DNA of 64,000 bases from Prunus persica (GCF_000346465.2 NC_034015.1:7829393-7893392); one strand, 5' to 3'. Counted from the stretch's first letter, positions 11,578 to 23,637 are shown. Program-made: numbers and translations. Notes: generated from the sequence alone by a model not told the origin.

Positions 11578-13440
11578 ACAGGCCTTGCTTGTGTAATTCT
11601 TACAACCCTTTCTGGCTTATGTGCCCGAGCCTATGATGCCAGAGTTCAGTCTTGTCTTCTATACCTTGATTTATAGAAACAACTACTCCCCCAACTATAC
11701 TGGTCCTAATTAACTTATACAGCTTATTGGGTTGTAGGTCACCCCGCATTACCACCAGTGATCCTTTGGCTACCCTGAGTCTTCCCTTTTTAGACTCGTA
11801 CCAATAGCTGGCCTCATCTAAAGTACCCAAGGAAATCAAATTCTTTCTTAGTCTAAGGACATATCTAATGTTCCCCAAAACTCGTATCATCCCATCAAAC
11901 ATTCTGATTCGAACTGTGCCGATTCCTTTTCAGGACATGAAGAATCGTCCCCCATTAAAACTTCCCTGCTACTGACTTCTTTGTAAGTAGCGAACCAGTC
12001 TCTTACTGCACACATATGAAAAGTGCATCCGGTATCCAAAATCCAATTTGTGAAAGCCTTGGAGCCTGATGTTACTGAAAGAAGCTCCCCGTCACTCTCA
12101 TGCTCGGTGACTGCACTAGCTGAACTTGAGCTTCCTTCCCTCTTGGCTTTCTTATCTTTCGAAATCTTGCAATTCCTCTTCCAATGATCAGCTGAACCAC
12201 ATTCGAAGCAACCTTTCTTCTTGGATTTTGACCTACCTATGTTGCCTGTTTTATCTTCCTTTGTCTTTTCCTACCCCCTCTCCTTGCCTTTGGCATAAAG
12301 GCCTTGAGAGCTTTTAGTTATATCATCTAGTTTAGCATATGACTGAAGAGCTTGAATTACGTCTTCAAGCTTGAGGGACTCTTTTCCAAACATTAGAGTT
12401 GTTCGAAAGTACTTGAAAGACGAAGGTAGAGACCTCAGCAAGATGATAGCCATATCATCATCTTTGTAAGTTTCTTCAACCTTTTGAAGAATAGTTATGC
12501 AATTCTGGAACCTGCATACGTGATCTTCAATATCACCTCCTTCTTCTTGTCGAAGTCTGAATAGTTCATCATTTAGAAAAAGTTTATTGGACACGGTTTT
12601 GCCCATATAAACCTTCTCCAACTTTTCCCATGCTTCATGGGTAGTCATCTTTTAGGTGATGTGTGACCAAACTAATCTTGTGAGATGGATCTTGATGGAA
12701 CTCTTGGCCTTCTTGAGAACCTTAGTCCATGCTGCGTCTGTCATGCTTGCCGGCTTCTCACCATTGAGTACATCATCCAAATCTTGCTGTATCAGTACGT
12801 TCTTCATCATCCTTTGCCAGTCGTGAAGTCATCTTTGCCATCAAAATGCTTTAACGCAAGTCCTAGATCCCCATTCATCTTCCATTTAGACATCGTAAAA
12901 CTCCTTGAGCCAAGCTCTGATACCAATTGTTAAATAACTCGCACACTAAATTTTGTTCTTTGATGTAACCAACGGCAATATACTAAACTAGCAAATATTA
13001 AAACACTTAGAAACACACAAGAATTATACTGGTTCTGCAGAACTTTTGCCTACGTCCAGTTGTGATTTCTCGGTAGAGAAATCACCGCTCCCTTGATTAA
13101 TAATAGAGATTACAGAACTTTTGCAACCCTAGAACTAATCTCAAAACTCTCGGCTGTCTCTAGTTGTTTTTTTCCCTCTAAAATAAGCCTTGCCGCACCC
13201 TATTTATAGATATAGAGTTGGCTTACATGTCCCCAGGCTGATTGAATTCCTATTTCTAAGTGGATTAGGAAATTACACTTATCCAAATCCTAATAGATTT
13301 CTAGAAATCCAAACCTAAAATGAATAAGGAAAACTGAAATTCTTTCCTAATCCCTCTAGGACAAGAATTGGTATACCTCTAATTTTCCTAAAACAATCCT
13401 AAACTAACTAGGACATATTTGATGAGCCAAAATCCGAACA
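11578..13440 (-). mobile_element. Truncated Copia LTR retrotransposon: 5' LTR, gag, protease and start of integrase
   Basis: Reading on the minus strand: 5' LTR at 13440-12928 (513 bp, TG...CA). It is followed by a tRNA-Met primer site (TGGTATCAGAGC) at about 12914-12925. Gag of UBN2 type is at 12648-12271 (MTTHEAWEKLEKVYMGKT). A CCHC zinc knuckle (CFECGSADHWKRNC) lies near 12160-12215, the protease motif WILDTGCTFHM near 12040, and a GAG-pre-integrase segment (LWHHRLGHISQKGL) at 11902-11600. Stops interrupt gag at several points. The integrase core, RT, RNase H and 3' LTR are absent. The junction with the PIF transposase remnant near 11575 marks a deletion. Confidence 0.88.
12928..13440 (-). 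repeat. 5' LTR of the truncated Copia element
   Basis: Begins TGTTCGGATTTTGG and ends TTTAACA on the minus strand, directly abutting the ATTGGTATCAGAGC primer-binding site. No partner LTR was found in the window. Confidence 0.8.
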
Positions 13441-13787
13441 TCCACCTTCCTCTGCAACACTTGTGTTGATTCCTCAAGAATCCTAGTGGCCTATTTCCCA
13501 AAAAAATGACATGAATTGTAAATTTTGATGTAGGACACATGTGAATTTGTTACTTGAATGCAATACACAGTGAACAAGGTTGTTGCTAGCTTAAAGACTA
13601 AAAATTTGGAATCTAGAAATCCTACTGAAATCTGAAAAACTTAGAAAACCTAGGAACTAACAAAGAAATTAGGAAACTAATTAATAATTCCCTCTCCCAT
13701 CTCTTTCGTTTATAATGGGTTTGACAAAGATGTACTCATAAAATTTCAAAACATAAAAATAAAAAATAAAAACTTGCAGTTTTCAGC
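13441..13787. other. Gene-free spacer between Copia LTR and tandem unit 1
   Basis: About 350 bp of AT-rich sequence without a reading frame or terminal repeats. It contains GAAATCCTACT-type wording that also occurs in the LTR-like patch inside TASH3 (near 49350), so it may be old LTR sequence. Confidence 0.4.
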
Positions 13788-14740
13788 TCTTTTGTAGCCT
13801 CGTGTAAATCATTCATCTTAGTTTTAAGCTATTTTGTAGCCTTGTATAAATCATTCATAGTCTTATCCATCAATTTCTGATGCTTCGAATGTCTCCACTT
13901 GCCAAACCATTCATAAACTTGAGCTCCCATACCAACACAAGTGAAAACATTCTACCCTGTTATTGCCCTCAAATCCTTTACCCTGCCCCAATAGTGTTTG
14001 GTTTTTTCCCTTACAAAACCAAAACCAGTGGGGAAGATTTTTGAGAGATTGGAAAAGCACTCCATTGGTTGGGGTTGGAGTTGGGGTGTTACGGTTTTGG
14101 GCAGCTCAGACGAGGAAAGGAAAAATGAAAGCGACTTAGGTTTTTTCCTTAAATTTGACCGCATTTTAAACAAGGTGCGTTGAGCCTCTTTCCTTTGAAC
14201 TTTAGTTGACGAGTCTTTTATTTTTGTTTATTAGTGAAACTTTCTTCAAATTTTTTCTTATTTACAAGCAAATCAATAAAAAGTTTAAATAAAAAGAAAT
14301 ATATTTCTAGTAACTAGATGTTTAACCTCGACTTTATAACTTTACAATTTATTTGATGTCGTTTGATTAAACAATAAATGAAGTCAATGTATAAGCGTCA
14401 AGAGTATAAACTAAACGGTTAGTATTTTTCTTCTTGATTATGTGTTAAATAGAGAACAAAGGCCTTGTTTGGTGATATAAACAATTGTTAACCTAAACCC
14501 TAAACCCTCTTCCTGCTCTTGTTGTGCGCATCTCATCGCCCTCCTTTCCTCAGTTCGCCATCGTCTACGTAATCGCCTTCAGTACAATGTCAACCTCTCT
14601 CCAGTCTGTCATTGTTATGACTCTTCTCACTCTTCGGGGTCTGGTTCGATCACTTTCGGATTTTCACCCTTGTTGTTTAGTGATTTGTTTCCTTGTGTTT
14701 AAGCCCCATCTCCTATGGTCTCTACCATGTATGCGGCCGT

Positions 14741-14966
14741 TGACAATTTAGAGTCTTTCTAAAAAATATATCTCTATTCATCGAGAATTGCCCATTATAT
14801 GGACAGAATACAAGTTAATTAGGAAAGAACACAGGCTGATATTCAGCCCCTGAAAACAGCTCACCTACCGCATATACATGTATCTAATTATAGCTAACCT
14901 ACCACATATACATGTATCTAATTAATGAAAGAATCTGCTGGCATTTATATCTGATTTCTTTTGACA
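14741..14966 (-). repeat. 3' LTR of the full-length Copia element
   Basis: 226 bp. Contains a short internal direct repeat (CATATACATGTATCTAATTA twice). Preceded in element orientation by the polypurine tract. Confidence 0.95.
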
Positions 14967-14973
14967 TCCCCCC

Positions 14974-16791
14974 TCAAATTGATGCTGGGAAATCGACAAG
15001 CATCAATTTGCTAACGAGGAAATGATGGCGCTGACGTGGCATGAATTTGGTGAAGATATCGACAATCTGCAGAGTAGTGGAGACATGTGGAAGGGTGATA
15101 ACCTGATGATCATAGGCTTCTCGGATGGAGTGACAGTCAACCTCGATGTGCTTGGTGCGTTCGTGATAGACGGGGTTGGCTGCAATTTGGATGGCACTTG
15201 TGTTGTCAGCATGCAGTGGAGTAGGATGAAGTGGATTGAACCCAAGCTCTGTTAGGAGACCACGCAGCCAAATGATCTCGGAGCACGCAGCAGACATGGC
15301 GCGATACTCTGCCTCAGTGGATGATTTGGAGACGTGGTCTTGCTTCTTGCATTTCCAAGAGATAAGGGCATCACCAAGAAACATACACCAGCCAGTAGTA
15401 GATCTCCTGGTGTCTGGGCAACCAGCCCAATCAACGTCACTATAGGCCTGAAGCTGAAGAGAAGAACCTGTAGGGAAGAACAAGCCACGACTAGGTGTGC
15501 CAAGAATATAGCGAATGATGCGGCGAACGGCAGAGAGATGGTGATGCCTTGGGGCTTGCATGAACTTGCTGACAGTGTGAACAGCATAAGAGATGTCTGG
15601 TCGGGTGATGGTTAGATAGAGAAGACTACCAACCAGGTTCCGATAGGTAGTAGGATCCTCAAGAAGCTCCCCGTCGTCACGTCGATATTTCACATTAAGT
15701 TCCATGGGGGTGTCAACGGAAGTAGTGTTGGTGAGGCCGGCTAACTGAACCAGATCTTGACTGTACTTGTGCTGATGCAAGAAGAGACCATGAGGTTGAT
15801 GATGGACCTCTAAACCCAAGAAATAAGTGAGCTGACCAAGATCTTTCATGTGGAAAGTAGAATGCAACAAAGTCTGAACTGCAGAGATTGCCTCCAAGTC
15901 AGAGCCAGTGATGACAATATCATCCACATAAACAAGAAGAACAACGATACCCATGGATGTCCGTTGTAGAAAAAGAGAGGAGTCATACTGACTCTGAGTC
16001 AAAGAAAAACCAAGCAAAATGGAGCGAAACTTTTCAAACCATACTCGCGGGGCCTGCTTCAAACCATACAAAGAACGTTTCAGTTTGCAAACATCATTAG
16101 GTGAAGAAGTAGGCATACCAGAGGGAAGTTTCAAGTACACTTCTTCCTTGAGATCACCGTGAAGGAATGCGTTCTTGACATCCATTTGATGTAAGGGCCA
16201 GGATTGGGATGCAGCAAGGGCGAGTATGGTGCGGACAGTGGTCATTTTGGCAACTGGTGCGAAGGTCTCATCATAGTCGAGACCATATTCTTGTTTGTTG
16301 CCAAGTGCCACTAACCGAGCCTTATAACGGTCTATGGACCCATCAGAACGAAGCTTGACAGAAAACACGAACTTACTGCCAAGGGGTTTCACGGAGGAGG
16401 GACATGGAACAACGTCCCAAGTTTGGTTTTCCTCAAGTGCGAGAAGCTCAGTTTCAACCGCTGTCCGCCAACACTCATGCTTCATGGCCTGTGTATAAGA
16501 CGAAGGAAGAGAAATAGAAGACAAGGTGGCAGTGAAGAGGGAAAGAGGAGAGGAACCAAACCTATCTGGTGGTCTACGAACCCGAGTACTCTGTCTGAGG
16601 GGGGGAGGTGCAGTTGCTGGAACAGGAGCAGCAGTCGGGGAAGGAGCTGGAGGGGACTGGGTAGGTGCTGGAGGTTGATGGGAAGTGGCGGAGGAGCGTC
16701 GTTGATACACTAAGAGAGGCTGAGAAGGGACTGGAGCTGGAGAAGAGATATTTAAAACAGGAGCTGCAAAAGAGTTAGTAAACATAGGCAA
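14974..16791 (-). pseudogene. Copia pol, 3' part: reverse transcriptase and RNase H
   Basis: 605-residue open frame. After a Pro-rich linker (residues about 15-60) the RVT_2 domain runs from about residue 115 (NQTWDVVPCP) to 360. It has MDVKNAFLHGDL and the catalytic YVDDIVITG. RNase H follows with AYSDVDWAGCPDTRRSTTG, STEAEYRAMS, HADNTSAI and KHIEVDCHSIRE. This stretch is intact, but it is separated from integrase by a frameshift in a run of eight T (minus strand) near 16837-16844, so it cannot be made as part of a normal Copia polyprotein. Confidence 0.93.
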
Positions 16792-18278
16792 AACAGAAAA
16801 TGAAGGAGAAACGGGGTCCTGATGCGTGGGAAAAAAAACTGATTTTCTAGAAAGATGACATTTCTAGAAACTCGAATGCGTCGCAAATTTGGATCGTAGC
16901 AAAGAAAACCTTTCTGGTGGACTGAATATCCTAGGAAAGCACACTGGATCGATTGAGCCGTGAGTTTTGTGCGTTCATGTGCAGGAAGATGAACATAACA
17001 GAAACAACCAAATGTACAAAGGTTGGAATAAGATGGGGGGCGACCAAATAACTTGGAGAAAGGAGAGTTGTGGTGCAATGTGGGAAAAGGCAACCTGTTG
17101 ATGAGATGGACAGCAGTGGAGAGAGCTTCACACCAAAAATGAGAGGGCGTAGATGACTCTAACAGGAGAGTGCGAACAACATCAAGAAGGTGACGGTTCT
17201 TCCTTTCGGCCACCCCATTTTATTGAGGTGTTGAAGGGCAAGACCGTTGAGAGATGATGCCATGAGTCTGTAGGAAGTCCTGAAACAAATGAGACATATA
17301 CTCACCCCCATTGTCAGAACGAAGGATTTTGATATGGGCCGAAAATTGGGTCTGAATATATGCATGAAAAATCTTAAAAACAGAAAAGACTTCATCTTTA
17401 GAATGTAGAAAATATATCCATGTGAAACGGCTATAGTCGTCAATAAAAGTGACGAAGTATTTGTAATTAGCATGAGAAGTGACTGGTGCCATACCCCACA
17501 CATCACTATGTATCAAATCAAAAGGTTGGACTACATGGGGTGTGTGAATAGGAAATGGCAGAGTCTTACTTTTGCCAAGTCTGCAAGAATTGCAATCAAA
17601 TTGAATAGCACTAAAAGATGGTGATTCTTTATTCCCAAGAAAACCAGATTTCAGTAAATCATGAAGTACAGTAGAGTTTGGATGTCCGAGACGTTTATGC
17701 CACGCTCGGTAATCAACATGAGCAGAATTACAAGAGACAAAGGGTGAAAAAGAAGACAAAGGAAATTGAAGAGGAAAAAGACGTCCCACTTTAGGCCCCT
17801 TCGCGATCATCCTCCCTGACTGTTGATCCTGCACAACACAACCAGATTTAGAGAATTCCACTTTGCAATCATTATCAACCAACTGACCGACAAACACAAG
17901 ATTGGTGGTAAGACCAGGAGATACAAAGACATCAGTGAGAGAGGAAGAAACATCACCAGTGGCCGTGATAGGTAAATGATTGCCATCAGCAGTATGAATT
18001 TTGAGATTTCCAAAATATTTGTTTACATTGGTATGAGAATCAGCATTGTTTTTCATATGATGGGAAGCCCCGGAATCAAAGTACCAAGGAGATGATGTAG
18101 AGAAGGGTTTACCTAAGAGTCCTAAAGCTGAAAATGCAGAAATGATCATTTGTTGAATCATGTCAGGGGTCACAGGTTGAATAGGAGCACTTTGTGTCAG
18201 CGGTACTATAGTCATAGAACTACCAGCACTAGAAGAGCCAACGGAGACAGTATATGCGGTCTCTGATTTCTTAGGGGG
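16752..18278 (-). pseudogene. Copia pol, 5' part: protease and integrase, with one in-frame stop
   Basis: Same frame as gag. Protease motif FDSGASHHM, then GAG-pre-integrase (WHKRLGHPNS). The integrase core has HSDVWG, FIDDYSRFTW, RSDNGGEY and, after an in-frame TAA at 17220-17222, the continuing VAERKNRHLLDVVRTLL. The stop replaces a codon in the well-conserved region just before the integrase Glu. Frame is then lost near 16840. The protein is therefore broken twice although the DNA is otherwise well preserved. Confidence 0.93.
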
Positions 18279-19088
18279 TCAAGTAGGACATTCCTTGATG
18301 CTATGGCCATCCTTTTTGCAGTAGTGGCAGAATTTTCGGGGACAATTTGCAGCATAATGACCAAATCCCTTGCAACAAAAACACTGAACAGTGCTCATAT
18401 CCCTGCCTCGTGGCTTACCTTGTGCTGCATAGGCCACAGGAACAGATGCAGACCGCCGTTGTTCCATGGTGGTTTGAGTGAGAAGGCGCTGTTCCTCGCG
18501 AAGGAGATCATTGAGGCATGTATCCAAGGAGGGGACATATTCTCGGTTCATAAGATTGGATCTGGTGCCTTCAAATTCAGGTCTCAGTTTCATTAGAAAT
18601 TGATCCCTTTGGGTAGTTTCATGGACAGATTGAACAGAACTAAGACCTTCGGATGGTAAGTCAGCATAAACTATATCAGTGTATTCACCCCAAAGATTAG
18701 TGAATCTAGAGTACAAATCAGAGATAGAAAGGCTATTCTGTTGGAGAGCGGCCAATTCATGTTCAAGCTGGAACCGACGAGCAGTGTTTCGTTGACTATA
18801 GATCTTCTTCAGGTAAGTCCACATCTGAGTTGCAGTCTGAGATGATCGAAGGTTCAAGATGATATTAGGTTCGACAGATCCTAAAATCCATGTCATAACT
18901 TGAGCGTCCTTGACTTCCCACTTGACGTGCTGGTCTTTGTCTTTGTTTTTGTCAGGAGCTGGGTTACTTCCATCAACATGTCCCCACGCCTCCTTACCTT
19001 TGACGAAAATCCCGAAGTGAAACGCCCAAGCAGAGTAGTTCTTGCCATTGAAACGAATCAAAGAAACCTCAGACTTATCCGAAGACAT
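18279..19088 (-). pseudogene. Copia gag with two CCHC zinc knuckles, ends at an in-frame TGA
   Basis: 269 residues from MSSDKSEVSLIRFNGKNYSA. Contains the retrotran_gag/UBN2 region (residues about 50-190) and two adjacent zinc knuckles, CFCCKGFGHYAANC and CHYCKKDGHSIKEC. The TGA at 18279-18281 follows immediately and the same frame continues into protease. Copia elements normally make one continuous polyprotein, so this is most simply a disabling stop. Translational read-through is an alternative I cannot exclude. Confidence 0.92.
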
Positions 19089-19204
19089 GATGTCAAGAGA
19101 ACTTGATCAAGAATAACCGAGACTAAGAGACTTGAGAGCAAGAGATAACTGAGACTAAGAGACTTGGGAGCGAGAGATAATTCAGAGCTATAGCTCTGAT
19201 ACCA

Positions 19205-19430
19205 TGACAATTTAGAGTCTTTCTAAAAAATATATCTCTATTCATCGAGAATTGCCCATTATATGGACAGAATACAAGTTAATTAGGAAAGAACACAGGC
19301 TGATATTCAGCCCCTGAAAATAGCTCACCTACCACATATACATGTATCTAATTATAGCTAACCTACCACATATACATGTATCTAATTAATGAAAGAATCT
19401 ACTGGCATTTAAATCTGATTTCCTTTGACA
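19205..19430 (-). repeat. 5' LTR of the full-length Copia element
   Basis: 226 bp, same length as the 3' LTR. Immediately followed on the minus strand by the ATGGTATCAGAGC primer-binding site. Confidence 0.95.
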
Positions 19431-20564
19431 GCCGTTTCTAATGATGATTCCTTGGTTTCTAGGGTAGACTTCATGGTTCCTAGCATATGCACTTATGCCT
19501 ATTCTGACAAGCCTATGGGGATCGGTCCAGTGGGGTCTCGTGGGAGCCTTCCTTAATGTGTAATTGAAGCATTCGTGGGCTTGGCATCCTACGAATGCTT
19601 TTGTGCCTGAGACTTGGTTTTAGGTTAAGTGGATGAGGGCAATTTTCTTATGTTGCGTGGTGTTTTTCCAATTAATTTCAATCTTACCCTTGCGGGATAT
19701 TTGCATTGTACCCTAATCTTATTGTCATGTTATTGCCCCCGAACCCTTTACCCTGCCCCAATAGTGTTTGGTTCTTTTCCTTACAAAACCAAAACAAGTG
19801 GGGAAGATTTTTGAGAGATTGGAAAAGCGCTCCATCGGTTGGGGTTGGGGTGTTACGGCTTTAGGCAGCTTAGACGAGGAGAGGAAAAATGAAAGCGGCT
19901 TAGTTTTTTTCCTAAATTCGATCGCATTTTAAACAAGGTGCGTTGAGCCTCTTTCCTTTGAACTTTAGTTGACGAGTCTTTTGTTTTTGTTTATTTGTGA
20001 AACTTTCTTCAAATTTTTTCTTAGAGCCACTCCAGCGAACGGGCCGAGCCCGAGGCGAGGGGAAAAAAAAATTTCATTCCACCGCCTAGCCCAAGCCCGG
20101 GGGGGTGTGGGACCCACAAACTCGGGCCAGCCCGAAGGCGAGACGAGCCCGACCTGCAGCCCGCGGTCGCTGACGTCAGCGCTCGCGTCACGCTGACGTC
20201 AGCTAGCGCGTTTCAAATTTTTTTACCGTTGGCGCATAAAAAAATTTGAACCAGCGCGCGCTGACGTCAGCACGACCCCAGCTCCAACGGGAAGTTGCAA
20301 CGTGTCGCGTCCCCAGCCCTCCGATCAGCATCTCCGAATCCAATCCTACGGCTGAGGCTTTTTTGGGCAATAAAAATATGAAAAAAAATCGTAAATTTTT
20401 TTAAAAAATTCTTAAAAAATTCAGATTGTTTTTTTCTATAAATACCTATCAATACCCTTCACTTTCAACACCAATCCTCATACATTTCATTATACTTCTA
20501 CTATTATTCACTGTTTACTCAACATTTTCCTCTTTTTCATCTGGTATTTTGATTTCATATTTTT

Positions 20565-21810
20565 ATGGCTTTTTCTATCGAAACCGGAGGGGCTTGGAGT
20601 ACCATGGAAGATGTTTCCTTGTGTGAGGCTTGGCTCCAAATTTGTCATTGTCTCGTGTTCGGCAATGAGATGAAATTTTTTCATATGTGGAAAAAAATTC
20701 ATGTCAAATTTTGTGAAAAAATTCTGGGATCTACTCGTATGGAGATGGCATTATCCAGTAGGTGGAAAATTCTCAATAAAGAGTTGGGAAAATGGAGAGC
20801 TGCCCTAGCAAAAGCGATGGACAACTATAGAAGCGGGGAAAATCGTACTAACGAGGTAAGTATTTTATAATTTTTGTTTTATTAAGTTTAATCTCCTAAT
20901 ATATATACTTTGTTAATATTGCTTGCATTTTCAATATTTTGTTAATATTTTTTGCATTTTAAATATTTTGTTCATATTTCTTGCATTATCAATATTTTGT
21001 TAATATTTCTTGCAATTTAAATATTTTGTTCATATGTCTTGCATTTTCAATATTTTGTTAATATTTCTTGCATTTTCCATATGTTGTTAATATTTCTTGC
21101 ATTTCCACTTGTTTCTTAATTTTCTTGCACTTCTAATTTATTTGTAAGGTTAATTGCATTTCCATTATTATTTTTTTTGTTACTTGCATATCCAATATAT
21201 TTTAAATATTTATTGCATTTTCATTTTTTTTGTTAAATAGATGATTCAAGCACAAATGTGGTTCGGTGCAACCGGGGGTGGCAAAAAAAGTTTCAACCAT
21301 CATGAATGTTGGGAGGTGGTGAAATATTACAAACGCTTCATAATTATTCCAACGGGTCCCGCCGTTGTGTTAAACGAGACGCCACTCCGTGATTCAATGA
21401 CATCGGATTCACCTCTCGATTCTCCTATGAGTCAAGACTCACCCATCGAAAAGGAGCCGAGGCCCATTGGCCGAAAGGCCGCGAAGGCAAAGAAAGTGGG
21501 TAATTCAAGCAATAATAATTCAAAGTTTTTGGAGGAAATTGCAAGGCAAAACGGCTTAAGAATTGAAATGGAGCAGAAACGTCAAGATAACGAGTTGACC
21601 CTTCAAGCTGAGTATGCACGAGAAAGGGAGTATTTGTGCAAAAAAGATATGGACAAGACGGATCGGAAAACCATGGCGATGGATACAAGTCATATGTCTC
21701 CTGAAACAAAACAATTTTGGAAGCTAGAACGAAGGGATGTTATGAGAAGAAGACTTTTCCGGAATGATGGGCCTAGCAACACGGATTGGTTAAATGATGG
21801 AAACCATTAA
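20565..21810 (+). CDS. Harbinger ORF1: Myb/SANT and NAM-associated domain protein
   Basis: Two exons, 20565-20855 and 21241-21810, joined in phase 0 across a GT-AG intron, 286 residues, no internal stop. The N-terminal trihelix/SANT region starts GGAWSTMEDVSLCEAWLQIC and includes SRWKILNKELGKWRAAL. Exon 2 carries the NAM-associated C-terminal domain with SKFLEEIARQNGLRIEMEQK and a charged coiled-coil-like end. In Pong/PIF elements this partner helps recruit the transposase to DNA and the nucleus. In genome annotations such genes are often misnamed as host Myb or GST-like genes. It appears intact while its transposase partner is broken. Confidence 0.85.
20900..21235 (+). repeat. Degenerate tandem repeat inside the ORF1 intron
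   Basis: About ten degenerate copies of a roughly 34-bp unit with core ATATTTTGTTAATATTTC and TTGCATTTTC, filling most of the intron between the two ORF1 exons. Confidence 0.8.
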
Positions 21811-22124
21811 ATTAGTTAGCATACCTTTTATGTATTTGTATTTTTCATGTTTTCTATTAAAGTTGTTGTAATTCATGTATTTTATTTTAGTAGTAGTAAT
21901 TCGTAATGACTTATATTAGATTTCGTTATTTAATAAACAAAGCATTCAATAAATTACCTTTTTATTCAACATATTCCATACTTCAAACAAAATAAAATAA
22001 AAATAAAAAAAACTACAAACAAGGCACAATAATAATAACAAACCACAACCAAACCATAATAAATAAAAATACAACACAACCAAACCATAACTAAATAAAA
22101 CATAACCAAAGCATCTATGCTCCA

Positions 22125-23495
22125 TCATTCATCTTCATTGCCTTTCACCGCCCATAGATGCTCCATCAAGTGAACTTGACGCATTTCATGAATATACGAA
22201 GATTGCATCTCTGTATATCGATCTATCATTCGGGTCATCAAATGACCATCCCTCACCAATGGTTCCGGCTCAAACGGTTCTCCATTTGGCCCCATGGGCC
22301 TTTCATAAATCCGTGTCAAGGGCGTGTTCATTGGATCCGGTTCGTAGACCTCTAAAGCATCATAATCGTACTCATCCTCCACAATCATATTATGGAGGAT
22401 GATGCAAGTCATCATAATGCTTCTGAGGATCTCCTCATCAAACATACGGGCCGCACCTCGAATAATCAACCACCGAGCTTGAAGGATGCCAAAACACCTT
22501 TCGACATCTTTCCTGTATCCCTCTTGATAGGTAGCAAATAATTTTTGCTTCTGGGATCGGGGATTCGGAATGGATTTGACAAAAGTGGTCCACCTCGGGT
22601 AGATGCCATCAGCTAGATAATACCCCGTCTGGTACACTGTATTGTTGACTTGATAGGTGATATTGGGGCCCTGGCCTCTCAATACATCGTTGAAGACCGG
22701 GGATTGACCCAGCACGTTGAGGTCATTTTAGGATCCTGCAACTCCAAAGAAGGCATGCCAAACCCATGTGTCGAAGCCAGCAACGGCTTCAAGGATGATA
22801 CTTTTTTGGCCTTTTCTATTTCCGTAATCACCTTGCCAGGCAGTTGGGCAATTCTTCCATTGCCAGTGCATGCAATCGATGCTACCAATCATTCCTGGAA
22901 ATCCTCGAGCTTCGGCTTTTTATAGAAGCCGTTGGAGGTCCCTGGGAGTAGGTCTATGCAGGTAGTCCCTAGTGTACAGAGTTTCAACTGCCTGACAAAA
23001 TCTTACCAAAGCCTCCAACGTAGTGGACTTCCCCATCCGGGCAATCTCATCCACCTGATCAGCAGATGCTCCATACGCCAACATTCGTATAACAGCTATA
23101 AGCTTTTGCTCCGGAAGAAGCCCCAAAACCCCAGTAGCATTACACTTTTGAACAAAGTATGCATCATAATTGCAAATATCATGCATGACTTTATTGAACA
23201 AATTAGGTTGCATTCTAAATCGCCTTCGAAAATCAACATCAGAGTACAAAGAAGTTGGGATAAAATAATCTTCCAAAAGATTCTTACCCCGAGAATGCCT
23301 ATGTCTTTCCACATTCCGGCGGCGACTGACTTGTGAACCATGGCGGCGACCTTGGTTCTCTTCATCTTCCAAAGCCACTGCTATGAGAACTTGTTCATCG
23401 ATTTGTCTCTGCAACTCATTGATTTCATCTGCTCTACGGTTTCTCTCATTTGTTTCTCGCTCTTGCCTCTCCAAGCATCTCCTAAATTCTTCCAT
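22125..23495 (-). pseudogene. Harbinger (Pong-like) DDE transposase with two in-frame stops
   Basis: One frame from MEEFRRCLERQERETNERN at 23495 to the stop at 22125, 456 codons, interrupted by TAA at 22920-22922 and at 22728-22730. N-terminal part: YFIPTSLYSDVDFRRRFRM, and the helix-turn-helix-like QKLIAVIRMLAYGASADQVD. Catalytic DDE: Asp in [11 protein letters not shown], Asp in the NDLNVL segment right after the second stop, Glu in ERCFGILQARW. Domain type is the plant transposon protein DDE family. Convergent with ORF1. Full length apart from the stops; only two simple lesions suggest recent inactivation. Confidence 0.92.
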
Positions 23496-23637
23496 TGAGA
23501 ATGAATGAAGTATGAAATCTAAACTCTGAGAAATGAAAATATAGAAAGATGTGATGTGAGAGGTATGAGCTGAGCCTCTGGTTTTATAGAAAATTTTGGC
23601 AAGATAGACATACCACGTGGCTTGATTTGATTGGATG

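Larger units (their letters stand above)
14741..19430 (-). mobile_element. Full-length Copia LTR retrotransposon, 4,690 bp, young
   Basis: Two 226-bp LTRs (14741-14966 and 19205-19430) both start TGACAATTTAGAG and end TTTTGACA or CTTTGACA. They are flanked by a 5-bp target duplication GCCGT (14736-14740 and 19431-19435). The primer-binding site TGGTATCAGAGC abuts the 5' LTR. A polypurine tract (GAGGGGGGA) abuts the 3' LTR at 14967-14976. The LTRs differ at five positions by my reading, about 2%. Domain order gag, protease, integrase, RT, RNase H is that of Copia. The coding region carries two in-frame stops and one frameshift. Confidence 0.97.
13788..19722. repeat. Tandem unit 1 (split by the Copia insertion at 14741-19430)
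   Basis: First of three direct copies of a unit of about 1.2 kb; parts 13788-14740 and 19436-19722. The left part holds a minus-strand frame (13952-14173) of the unrecognised protein described for unit 3. It ends in a stop where unit 3 reads on, so this copy is truncated. The middle part contains AACCCTAAACCCT, a telo-box-like motif common in plant 5' leaders. The right part is non-coding. Direct comparison with unit 3 shows the Copia element filled a site that is uninterrupted there. Confidence 0.8.
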
